A DNA stretch of 34,679 nt, from positions 1 through 34,679 of the forward strand of contig JAFZPZ010000055.1 in NCBI GenBank assembly GCA_017552435.1, given 5' to 3'. Origin of the DNA: Bacteroidaceae bacterium (GTDB lineage Bacteria; Bacteroidota; Bacteroidia; Bacteroidales; Bacteroidaceae). Numbering within the stretch: position 1 is the stretch's first letter; each line of letters opens with the position of its first letter. The notes under the pieces were generated by a model that was not told where the DNA came from, searched no databases, and saw only the letters and a list, made by a program, of their open reading frames with translations. This document shows positions 15,412-22,735 of this stretch, one piece after another. The position numbers and the translations under genes were made by a program.

Positions 15412-17184
15412 TTAATTATCCCTTTCTATCCATGCAAGCGTATCGCCGCGACGAACGAATGATGCCTTCTTTGCAGCAACATCTACAAGACGGCCTCCAA
15501 TGCTAGCGGGGACTGGGATGAACTCGCCCCAAGTTGCCTGTACGTAACAGAGGATGTCGCCATCCTGATACTTCTGTCCAATAGCCGGTTCAAGACAGGG
15601 AACACACTCGCCGTCGCCCTTGAACTCATAGAACACCTGGCCATCGACAGGACTAACAACCGCATCGGCCTTAGCGTGCTTGAAGGCTGTAAGTTCCTCT
15701 GGCTTGAGCGTTGCGCCCAACTTTGTTTCCTTTGCTTTTTGTAAGTCAGAGAGGAAGTTCTTCTTGGCCTGACCGCTCTTGAAGTTGCGATACTGCTCGG
15801 GGTGCATGGCCAGTTCGAATAGTTCTTCTTCGTCCTGTCCATATTCCCATCCGTTCTCGTCCATCTCCTTGCGGAAATCGTCAAGCGCATTGGGATAGAG
15901 GGTATGCGGGTCGGTATCAGTGAATTCCTTACCTTTTTCCTTAGCTAGAGTCACCAGTTCGGAAGCTATGGGACCTGGCACCTTTCCGCTTTTACCCAGT
16001 ATCATACCCCACATAGCATCGTCCATCATAACGAACCGTCCCTTGCCCTGTGCCATTGTAAGCAGGTTCATCAGTGCAATGTTCTTAGTGTACTGGCTGA
16101 ATGGGGTAACCAATGGTGGATAACCCACCATTGGCCATACATATTCAACCTCATTGAACAGGGCCACGAGCATATCGTCGGTATTCAGTTCTGGTTCACC
16201 TTTCTGCTTGCGTAAATTGTTTATGGCACTCTGGATACCACCCAAATCGGCCATCATAGAACCCATCATGCCGCCAGGCAGACCACAGCCCAGCAGGAGA
16301 CTGGACATGTGCTTGTTGGCGGAGTTAATGAAGTAACCAAGCCAGTCATCGATGAACTCCTGCGTGAGGGAGCGAGCTTTCATATAGGCTGACATATTGA
16401 TTTCCGGTACGTCGAAGCCTTCGTTCTTCAGCATAGACTGTACGGAGATGATGTCCGGATGCACCTTTCCCCAAGAGAGAGGCTCGATAGCGGTGTCGAT
16501 GATGTCGGCACCATTGTTGCACACCTCCAGGATGCTGGCCATTGAAAGGCCCGGGCCACTATGTCCATGATACTGAATGATGATGTCGGGATGATCCTTT
16601 TTTATCATGCCAACAAGTTTGCCGAGCATAGCAGGCTGACCTATTCCAGCCATATCTTTGAGGCATATCTCAGCTGCTCCAGCCTCTATCAGCTGGTCGG
16701 CAATAGCCGAGTAGTACTCAGCTGTATGGATAGGGCTGGTAGTTATGCATAGGGTTGCTTGAGGGATCATACCTCCCTCCTTGGCCCACTTGATGCTTGG
16801 GATGATGTTGCGCACATCGTTCAGGCCGCAGAAAATACGAGTGATGTCAGTGCCTTGTTTCTTCTTCACCTTATACATCAGCTGACGCACATCATCGGGT
16901 ACTGGGTACATACGCAGGGCATTCAGTCCACGATCGAGCATGTGTGTCTTGATTCCGGCTTCGTTGAAAGGTTTGCAGAATGCACGAACTGCCTCGTTGG
17001 GGTTCTCGCCTGCCAACAAGTTCACCTGTTCAAATGCGCCACCATTGGTCTCTACGCGGTCAAAACATCCCATTTCAATGATTACAGGAGCTATGCGGGC
17101 CAACTGGTCTTTGCGTGGCTGGAACTTGCCGCTGCTCTGCCACATGTCTCTATACACGAGACTGAAACGAACTTTCTTTTTCAT
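15412..17184 (-). CDS. Pyruvate carboxylase subunit B / oxaloacetate decarboxylase alpha-type carboxyltransferase lacking the biotin lysine
   Basis: The N-terminal 300 residues form an HMGL-like carboxyltransferase barrel: RDMWQ at 12-16, catalytic lysine in ICLKDMAG (K176) and metal-binding HGH (206-208). A conserved carboxylase domain follows, and residues about 510-590 have the beta-strand pattern of a biotinyl domain. However, where EAMKM should occur the sequence reads QATWG (549-553), so a tryptophan (W552) replaces the biotinylated lysine. The enzyme would therefore need a separate biotin carrier, such as a gamma-type subunit encoded elsewhere. It moves a carboxyl group between oxaloacetate or pyruvate and biotin, in succinate/propionate fermentation or sodium-pump decarboxylation. 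It is monocistronic, with its own promoter box at 17255-17262 and a terminator downstream. A gene symbol is withheld because PycB and OadA cannot be separated here. Confidence 0.85.
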   Translation of the reverse strand: MKKKVRFSLVYRDMWQSSGKFQPRKDQLARIAPVIIEMGCFDRVETNGGAFEQVNLLAGENPNEAVRAFCKPFNEAGIKTHMLDRGLNALRMYPVPDDVRQLMYKVKKKQGTDITRIFCGLNDVRNIIPSIKWAKEGGMIPQATLCITTSPIHTAEYYSAIADQLIEAGAAEICLKDMAGIGQPAMLGKLVGMIKKDHPDIIIQYHGHSGPGLSMASILEVCNNGADIIDTAIEPLSWGKVHPDIISVQSMLKNEGFDVPEINMSAYMKARSLTQEFIDDWLGYFINSANKHMSSLLLGCGLPGGMMGSMMADLGGIQSAINNLRKQKGEPELNTDDMLVALFNEVEYVWPMVGYPPLVTPFSQYTKNIALMNLLTMAQGKGRFVMMDDAMWGMILGKSGKVPGPIASELVTLAKEKGKEFTDTDPHTLYPNALDDFRKEMDENGWEYGQDEEELFELAMHPEQYRNFKSGQAKKNFLSDLQKAKETKLGATLKPEELTAFKHAKADAVVSPVDGQVFYEFKGDGECVPCLEPAIGQKYQDGDILCYVQATWGEFIPVPASIGGRLVDVAAKKASFVRRGDTLAWIERDN

Positions 17185-17254
17185 TGTGTTAAACTATGTA
17201 CGATGAACAGACTCTATATGAGTCTTACCGCTTTTGTCTTTTTATTATTGGGCG

Positions 17255-17262
17255 CAAAGGTA
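17255..17262 (-). promoter_or_regulatory. Probable promoter (-7 box) of the carboxyltransferase gene
   Basis: The minus strand reads TACCTTTG, about 70 bases upstream of the ATG at 17184. No TTTG lies at the preferred spacing; the upstream stretch is a low-complexity run of GAAAAATGAAGAATGG-like repeats. Confidence 0.5.
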
Positions 17263-17359
17263 CAAAAAAAAATGAAAAATGAAGAATGGAAAATGAAGAA
17301 TTATTTCTAATATGACCATTCTATACTTTTATTCTTCCTTTTTTCACCCTTTTGACTCT

Positions 17360-17740
17360 CTAATCTTTATTGTGTCTTGTTTGCTCAATTTTGACACAAA
17401 TCCCTTGGCAAAGCACACCCAAAGGTGGGTTCTCTTTCTCTATTGTGACGCAAACCCTCAAAACCAAGGGGCATTCCTCTAGGACAGAAGAAGCAATCCT
17501 GGTAGCCACATGCTCTAAAAGATTTGAGGGGATGGCCATCTCCCTGCGAGTAATGCTGACAAAGCGGGAGTAATCGACAGTACCTTCCAGGCAGTCATCC
17601 TGCCAAGCAGAAGCGTCTACCTCAACTATGGCTGAGACAGTAACATAAAAATCTGCCCCAATGATGCGTTCCTGAGGCTGACAACCATGATAGGCATATA
17701 CCTTGATGCGATTGACGCTTATCTCTGCCGTTTTCTTCAC
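17360..17740 (-). CDS. folB: Dihydroneopterin aldolase
   Basis: At 126 residues this is the normal size. The motif VYAYHGCQPQERIIGADF holds the catalytic glutamate (E24), VDYS gives Y57, LLEHVATRIA follows, and the conserved lysine lies in VTIEKENPP (K102). The enzyme converts 7,8-dihydroneopterin to 6-hydroxymethyl-dihydropterin and glycolaldehyde in folate synthesis. It starts 3 bp after the end of the nitroreductase-fusion gene, so it is the third gene of the dnaA operon. Confidence 0.92.
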   Translation of the reverse strand: MKKTAEISVNRIKVYAYHGCQPQERIIGADFYVTVSAIVEVDASAWQDDCLEGTVDYSRFVSITRREMAIPSNLLEHVATRIASSVLEECPLVLRVCVTIEKENPPLGVLCQGICVKIEQTRHNKD

Positions 17741-17743
17741 TTT

Positions 17744-18985
17744 CTACTCTGCTTCTTCCTCTTCAAGCATTGGCGACGAATCCGGGAGGTATTTCTTCAG
17801 CACTCGGGCCACACCGGTAGTCCATGAATTTATAGTATCATTCTCCAACTGAAGGGATGTAATAAGGCGGATAACATGGTCGATGGGCATACGGTAACGG
17901 AGTACGCCGCTGATAAGTTTCGCATAGTTCCAATATTCGGGATTGAAGCGGTCGCTCAAGCCCTCAATAGTAGTTTTATAACCACGTTTATTAACAAACT
18001 GGAAGTCATATCGTTTTTGGCCATCGCGATCGTAGTGTTTGATGATATAGCCCTTTATCACACTCTTTGGAATAGCAATACCCTCTTCGTCGTCCTGAAG
18101 ACCAGTAAAGATCTCATAGGGAGAACCATCTAACAATCCGACGAATGCCACCCACTTCTCTTTCTTATTTTGGAAACGCACCACATCGCATTCCAATATA
18201 TCAGGACGACGTTCCACAACTGTAGGAATAAGATCCGACAGACTGTCTGCCCGCAGGAACTTTTGGCGAACAAGCGTTGTAAGGAGACCCTCGGACATTG
18301 CCTCATTGTCCTTACGCGTATAACGGATATCAGTAAATACCTGCGCCAGCGTTTCTTTCTCATTAATCTCGACAAAATGCTTGTTTTCGGACAGAGACTC
18401 GCGCTCAGCATAACAGGCATCGATGCGTTCAGGAGTAAAAGCGCCGTATGTCTCCTGATGCAAGATGGCTTCGAGTGGCAGCCTATCAGTCTGCTTAGGC
18501 TTCTCTGCCGGCCAACCTACAGTAAGGGTAGCAACAGGAAAGACAAGTTCTGGCAGCTCCAAAACTGCAATAATGGTCTGAGGCTGATAGATTGTAGTGC
18601 CCAAGAAGCAGACACCCAGGCCTTCCTCTTCGGCCAAACAGCAAAAAGTCTGAGTAAAAAGCAGGGCATCGGTCGCAGCATTCATGAAACTCAGCGCGTT
18701 CTCGTACCCAGGACTGGCCTGACGCTGCATGCACCAGTCGGTCGTACGACGAAAATCCGCGCAAATTGTCAGCACCACCGGTGCCTGTGTGACCATTGGC
18801 TGGAAGAAATGGGCAGGTGCCAAAAGTTCTTTCATTGCCGCAGACCTTGTCACCACAACACTATAAAGTTGCAGGTTACCCATTGTCTGTGTGCGCGAAG
18901 CTTCTTCTATTAACCGATTCAGCAGCTCGTCATCAACGGGCTGCTGAGTATATTTGCGGATAGTCCTTCTCTGAGTGATGTTCAT
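17744..18985 (-). CDS. Nitroreductase fused to the C-terminal domain of a ribonucleotide reductase
   Basis: Residues 1-245 are a complete NfsA-like flavin nitroreductase: the start RRTIRKYTQQPV, the FLGTTIYQP segment, and the end RYTRKDNEAMSEGLL. Residues about 255-402 are unrelated and match the C-terminal (TSCPD-type) region of Bacteroidota adenosylcobalamin-type ribonucleotide reductases: CDVVRFQNKKEKWVAFVGL, GSPYEIFTGL, YDFQFVNKRGYKTTIEGL and WNYAKLISGVLRYRMPID. The rest of the reductase, including its catalytic barrel, is absent, and the usual cysteine-rich zinc ribbon at its extreme C-terminus is replaced by an acidic end. The frame is continuous, with no sign of decay. Its ATG overlaps the dnaA stop (ATGA). 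The nitroreductase half probably uses NAD(P)H to reduce quinones or nitro compounds; the role of the second half is unknown. Confidence 0.85.
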   Translation of the reverse strand: MNITQRRTIRKYTQQPVDDELLNRLIEEASRTQTMGNLQLYSVVVTRSAAMKELLAPAHFFQPMVTQAPVVLTICADFRRTTDWCMQRQASPGYENALSFMNAATDALLFTQTFCCLAEEEGLGVCFLGTTIYQPQTIIAVLELPELVFPVATLTVGWPAEKPKQTDRLPLEAILHQETYGAFTPERIDACYAERESLSENKHFVEINEKETLAQVFTDIRYTRKDNEAMSEGLLTTLVRQKFLRADSLSDLIPTVVERRPDILECDVVRFQNKKEKWVAFVGLLDGSPYEIFTGLQDDEEGIAIPKSVIKGYIIKHYDRDGQKRYDFQFVNKRGYKTTIEGLSDRFNPEYWNYAKLISGVLRYRMPIDHVIRLITSLQLENDTINSWTTGVARVLKKYLPDSSPMLEEEEAE

Positions 18986-20394
18986 AGTGCCTTTCCCATT
19001 AGTTTCTTTTCCACTTCCTCGAGGTGCTGCTGCAAAGCCTTCTCCTGCTTCAGCCGCATATCTATCGTCTTGATTCCGTGCAATACTGTGGCATGATCGC
19101 GGTTTCCAACATAGATTCCGATTTTACTTGCAGTGAGTTTTGTGTGCTTGTGAGCTAAATACATACTCAACTGACGAACAGTAACGACATTTGCCTTACG
19201 ACTCTTACCAAATATCTCCTCTTCTTTGACATTGAACTGCTGACAGGTACAAGTGATAATCTGGTCGATGGTGACTATCTTCTTCTCCACCTTGATGCAA
19301 CCTGCCAAAATACGTTGAGCGAACTCCAAATCAACGTCTTTACCATACACGACAGAATAGGCAAGCAGACTATGGATAATGCCCTCCAATTCGCGGACGC
19401 TGTTGTTGACATTGGTCGATATATAATCCAGTACCTCATCAGGAATATTCAAACCATCATGCTTCACAATACTATGCAAGATATTGCGACGCAAACTCTC
19501 CTCCGGTTTCTCCATCTCTGCCATCAGTCCACTCTTGAAGCGTGTAATGAGGCGTTCCTCCATTCCCTGAAGCGATACCGGTGGGCGGTCGCTGGTCATG
19601 ATAATCTGCTTACCATTCTGGCGCAGATGGTTGAAAATGTGGAAGAAGGCATTCTGCGTACCTTTCAATCCCATCAGTTCTTGAATATCATCAACAATAA
19701 GCATGTCGATGCTCTGATAGAAGTGAATGAAGTCGTTAAATACATTGCGGTTGCGGGCATCGGTGAACTGCACCATAAAGAGGTGGGCGCTCAGGTAAAG
19801 AACACGCTTCTCAGGATGTAGCTCTTTCGTACGCATACCTATAGCATTCACCAGATGCGTTTTGCCCACACCGCTGGGGCCGTAAATGAAGAGAGGATTG
19901 AAAGTCTGCTGCTCAGGGTGCTCAGCAATGGCTTGACCCACACTGCGAGGCAATTTGTTACTGGAACCCTCAATGAAATTACTGAAAGTCTGATGAACGT
20001 TCAGTTGTGAATCGAGGTCTTCAGCAAGTCCTACTGCCTGAGCCAACATAGGTGATTTATTCACCTCACGGTTCGATGGCGTAGTCACAGGCACAATATT
20101 GTTGTCGCTCTCCTGGCTAACCGTCACATTGCCGGCAACCTCCACTTCATAAGAGAGATTCACATCTTCGCCAAAAACACGATTGATAGTGGTATGAATC
20201 AAACGGCGGAAGTGTTCCTCCAGATATTCGAAGAAGAACTGGGACGGTATATATACCGCCAGCTCCTTCTGCACAGCATCATACGACTTGAACCTCATCG
20301 GGGAGAACCAAGTTTCAAAGTGCTGCTCGCTCACATTGCTATGAAAAATCTCCATGCAACGCTGCCACAATATCTGTACTTCCTTATTAATCAT
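18982..20394 (-). CDS. dnaA: Chromosomal replication initiator protein DnaA
   Basis: All four DnaA domains are visible in 470 residues: the N-terminal DnaB/DiaA interaction domain (LWQRCMEIFHSNVSEQHFETWF, shown in part), a short linker, the AAA+ domain with Walker A GPSGVGKT (172-179) and Walker B VDDIQ (234-238), and the DNA-binding domain with the signature GNRDHATVLHGIKTI (430-444). It binds DnaA boxes at the origin and opens DNA in the ATP form. It is the first gene of a three-gene operon, from a strong promoter at 20492-20523, with a 4-bp overlap with the next gene. Confidence 0.98.
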   Translation of the reverse strand: MINKEVQILWQRCMEIFHSNVSEQHFETWFSPMRFKSYDAVQKELAVYIPSQFFFEYLEEHFRRLIHTTINRVFGEDVNLSYEVEVAGNVTVSQESDNNIVPVTTPSNREVNKSPMLAQAVGLAEDLDSQLNVHQTFSNFIEGSSNKLPRSVGQAIAEHPEQQTFNPLFIYGPSGVGKTHLVNAIGMRTKELHPEKRVLYLSAHLFMVQFTDARNRNVFNDFIHFYQSIDMLIVDDIQELMGLKGTQNAFFHIFNHLRQNGKQIIMTSDRPPVSLQGMEERLITRFKSGLMAEMEKPEESLRRNILHSIVKHDGLNIPDEVLDYISTNVNNSVRELEGIIHSLLAYSVVYGKDVDLEFAQRILAGCIKVEKKIVTIDQIITCTCQQFNVKEEEIFGKSRKANVVTVRQLSMYLAHKHTKLTASKIGIYVGNRDHATVLHGIKTIDMRLKQEKALQQHLEEVEKKLMGKAL

Positions 20395-20491
20395 CAGTTT
20401 TTCTCACGCACACACATATATATATAATGTGTATTCTACAGGGGCAACCAATGCCCATTTTTGCCTCTATTTTTTTTGGCGAATTCGACTG

Positions 20492-20523
20492 CAAAGTTAC
20501 TACATTTTCTTCATTCGGCCAAA
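20492..20523 (-). promoter_or_regulatory. dnaA promoter, full Bacteroidota consensus
   Basis: On the minus strand TTTG (20523-20520), a 20-base spacer and TAACTTTG (20499-20492) match the consensus exactly. Transcription would start near 20485, about 90 bases before the dnaA ATG. Confidence 0.75.
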
Positions 20524-20720
20524 CTTTTTACAACTACAAAAAAACAGTTCAATTGCATAACATTCTGTATTTCAAACATCGAAATATAAAGGTTCAAAAA
20601 AGATGCATTAAACTCTTGCAAATATCCAAAGATTTGTATTTCAGATACTTCATAAATACAGTCACAAAGAACAGACATCAAGCCAGACATTCATAACCTG
20701 CGCTATTTTATAGAGTTACT

Positions 20721-20741
20721 ATTTTGGTACCTTACCAAAAT
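20721..20741. repeat. Perfect 9-bp inverted repeat
   Basis: ATTTTGGTA (20721-20729) and TACCAAAAT (20733-20741) surround a three-base loop. It sits about 150 bp upstream of the small ORF before rpe. It may be an operator or a short hairpin; no T-run follows directly. Confidence 0.55.
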
Positions 20742-20891
20742 TTACGTCTTTACTATTTCGTCAAAATCTAAATAAAGAAAAGAAGCGGACTTTGTTAAAA
20801 AACTTGTTAATTTCCACAATAAAATCACTCTTCCTTTCGTTTTCAATATAGACGGACCTCAAAATTATAATCTTTCATATCTCCTTTGCCT

Positions 20892-21005
20892 ATGGAACAA
20901 GCTCTACCTCTTCCCTATTTTCAGCCAAGTACAGCCGTACTAGCCAAGATACGACAGTTCGCACGTACCTTCCGGCCTCAACCTTACACTATAATACTTG
21001 TCTGA
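20892..21005 (+). CDS. 37-residue small protein upstream of rpe
   Basis: An ATG at 20892 opens a frame of 37 codons ending with TGA at 21003-21005, one base before the ATG of rpe. The peptide has a basic helical core, STAVLAKIRQFARTFRP, followed by a short hydrophobic end. This resembles a class of very short Bacteroidota proteins with an IRQFAR-like core and no known role; that recollection is not verified. It is either a coupled leader peptide or a genuine small protein. No good promoter was seen directly upstream. Confidence 0.5.
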   Translation: MEQALPLPYFQPSTAVLAKIRQFARTFRPQPYTIILV

Positions 21006-21006
21006 T

Positions 21007-21648
21007 ATGATTTCCCCTTCACTGCTTTCTGCCAACTTCGCTAACCTCGAAGAAGAGATGAAATGGTTCAACCGGAGTACTGCCGATTGGCTTCACATTG
21101 ATGTTATGGACGGCGTCTTTGTGCCTAACATCTCATTCGGTTTCCCTGTATTGAAATATGTGGCACGGATCTGCCAAAAGCCACTCGATGTACATCTTAT
21201 GATTGTGCAACCCGAGAAATTCGTAAACGAGGTGAAGGCGCTAGGGGCCTATATCATGAACGTACATTACGAGGCCTGTACGCACCTACATCGCGTCGTC
21301 GGACAGATTCACGAGGCCGGAATGAAAGCAGGTGTGACGCTCAATCCCGCCACTCCTGTCTCTGTCCTCGAAGATATTGCGGCCGATGTCGAGTTGATAC
21401 TGCTGATGAGTGTCAACCCAGGTTTTGGCGGGCAGAAGTTCATTCCACACACCTTGCAAAAGGTAACAGAGTTGCGTCAACTGCTCGACAGAACTAGCAG
21501 CAAAGCCCTCATTGAAGTGGATGGTGGCGTTAATCTTGAGACAGGTCGTCAGTTGAAGGCTGCCGGAGCCGATGTGCTTGTTGCAGGCAACTATATCTTC
21601 GGTGCTCCAGACCCGGCACAAGCTTGCGAAATGCTGTCTAAATTATAA
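21007..21648 (+). CDS. rpe: Ribulose-phosphate 3-epimerase
   Basis: The 213-residue TIM barrel shows the family signatures: the start ISPSLLSANFANL, the metal-site strands LHIDVMDGVFVPN and PLDVHLMI, the loop SVNPGFGGQKFIP, and the phosphate-binding end VDGGV...AGADVLVAGNYIF. It interconverts ribulose 5-phosphate and xylulose 5-phosphate in the pentose phosphate pathway. The ATG at 21007 is preferred; an in-frame TTG at 20998 would add three residues and overlap the small upstream ORF. It is convergent with the M48 peptidase gene. Confidence 0.96.
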   Translation: MISPSLLSANFANLEEEMKWFNRSTADWLHIDVMDGVFVPNISFGFPVLKYVARICQKPLDVHLMIVQPEKFVNEVKALGAYIMNVHYEACTHLHRVVGQIHEAGMKAGVTLNPATPVSVLEDIAADVELILLMSVNPGFGGQKFIPHTLQKVTELRQLLDRTSSKALIEVDGGVNLETGRQLKAAGADVLVAGNYIFGAPDPAQACEMLSKL

Positions 21649-21668
21649 GAGACTTTCCAACTACATGG

Positions 21669-21700
21669 TATAACTCCAGAAAGTTATATCATTTCTTTTT
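21669..21700 (+). terminator. Weak terminator after rpe
   Basis: TATAACT (21669-21675) pairs with AGTTATA (21682-21688) around six bases and is followed by TCATTTCTTTTTC. The stem is AT-rich, and the T-rich part overlaps the lysine-rich end of the facing gene. Confidence 0.4.
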
Positions 21701-22555
21701 CGTCGTTTTTGTCGTTGTTGCAGGAGCAGATGTAGCAGGTGTATAGTACTTGAGTGCCTCAGGCATTCTTTTCTGCAGTTCCGCTATACGCTTCTCGTCA
21801 GAGGGGTGGTCGCTGAGCAGTTCACTTTTTGTGTTGCCACCGAGTTGGCTCATGCGTTGCCAAAATGGAATGGCCACCTGCGGATCATAGCCTGCCATAG
21901 CTGCGAAGATGAGACCAAGATGGTCGGCTTCTGTCTCGTTGTCGCGCGAATATTTAAGGTTGGCGAAATTGAAGCCTATCTGTGCCAGCATATCCACTAG
22001 GCCGGCGGTGTTGCTGCTCACGCCTTTAGCCTGTGCGACCTGGGTGACCAATGTGCCGCCTATCTGTGCAGCGTACTGCTGACGCATTTGCTTGGAGAGC
22101 TGCTCGGCGGAGTGTTTGGCAATAGTGTGGGCTATCTCATGTCCGAGCACAATGGCGAGACTCGCCTCGTCCTGAGTGACAGGAAGCATACCTTCATAGA
22201 CCACAATCTTGCCACCGGGCATACAGAAGGCGTTGACCTGATTGTTAGCTACAAGATTGAATTCCCATTGGAGATTTTGCAGTTCGTTGGCATAGCCGTT
22301 GTTCATGAGGTACGTCTCCACTGCCGTGGCAAGGCGTTGTCCCACGCGTTTCACCAGAGCCGTGTTACTCTGATTGGTGGAAACTGTGGAACTCTTCATG
22401 TACTCCTGATATTGTTGGGAGCTAAGACTAAGAATCTCTGCGTCGCTGACGAGCAGATGTGTCTTACGTCCTGTGATAGGTACGGTGTTGGTGGTGCCGC
22501 AACTGGCCGTGAGCAGGACTAAGGCAGTGATAAGTAATGTTCTAATGGTTTTCAT
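21689..22555 (-). CDS. M48-family periplasmic or outer-membrane metalloprotease lipoprotein
   Basis: The ATG at 22555 gives a clean lipoprotein signal (LLTASCG, lipid cysteine C19); the longer frame upstream to 22714 lacks a signal and crosses the promoter. The protein of 288 residues has the zinc motif HEIAH (139-143) and the third-ligand motif NETEADHLG. It belongs with the Oma1/BepA-like M48 peptidases of Gram-negative envelopes, involved in quality control of outer-membrane proteins. The C-terminal alanine, threonine and lysine tail is low complexity. It faces rpe and is divergent from the ComEC-like gene. Confidence 0.9.
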   Translation of the reverse strand: MKTIRTLLITALVLLTASCGTTNTVPITGRKTHLLVSDAEILSLSSQQYQEYMKSSTVSTNQSNTALVKRVGQRLATAVETYLMNNGYANELQNLQWEFNLVANNQVNAFCMPGGKIVVYEGMLPVTQDEASLAIVLGHEIAHTIAKHSAEQLSKQMRQQYAAQIGGTLVTQVAQAKGVSSNTAGLVDMLAQIGFNFANLKYSRDNETEADHLGLIFAAMAGYDPQVAIPFWQRMSQLGGNTKSELLSDHPSDEKRIAELQKRMPEALKYYTPATSAPATTTKTTKKK

Positions 22556-22608
22556 GTGCGTTGTTATTATATGTTTTAGGATTGTTATTATGCGATCTGA
22601 TTTTTCTG

Positions 22609-22616
22609 CAAAGATA
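22609..22616 (-). promoter_or_regulatory. Probable promoter (-7 box) of the M48 peptidase gene
   Basis: The minus strand reads TATCTTTG about 55 bases before the ATG at 22555. No TTTG is present at the ideal upstream distance. Confidence 0.45.
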
Positions 22617-22666
22617 CAAAAAAAGTGAAGAATGAAGAACGAATAACAAAGAAATTTGCTGTCGCA

Positions 22667-22698
22667 TTGACAAAATACGAACTTTTTTCTTACCTTTG
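22667..22698 (+). promoter_or_regulatory. Promoter of the ComEC-like gene
   Basis: TTG (22667-22669), 21 bases, then TACCTTTG (22691-22698) match the Bacteroidota consensus. Transcription would start near 22704, about 30 bases before the ATG at 22736. Confidence 0.7.
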
Positions 22699-22735
22699 CT
22701 TCATAATAGAACATTTTTTATCGTTTCGCAGAGTT

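Larger units (their letters stand above)
20395..20891. other. AT-rich intergenic region between dnaA and the rpe region
   Basis: These roughly 500 bp carry the dnaA promoter (20492-20523) and a perfect inverted repeat (20721-20741) but no supported gene. I looked for DnaA boxes (TTATCCACA and its inverse) and found only sites with two or more mismatches, so an origin cannot be claimed here despite the high AT content. Confidence 0.6.

Noticed and set aside
17263-17310. Low-complexity GAAAAATGAAGAATGG-like tract as a gene start or mobile element
   Set aside because: Similar tracts occur at 22617-22645 and 28911-28950 and look like simple intergenic sequence; no ends, target duplications or coding sense were seen.
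20395-20891. Chromosome origin beside dnaA
   Set aside because: The region is AT-rich, but no cluster of DnaA boxes was found, only sites with two or more mismatches; Bacteroidota origins need not lie next to dnaA.
22556-22714. N-terminal extension of the M48 peptidase to 22714
   Set aside because: It would bury the lipoprotein signal inside the protein and crosses the promoter box at 22609-22616.
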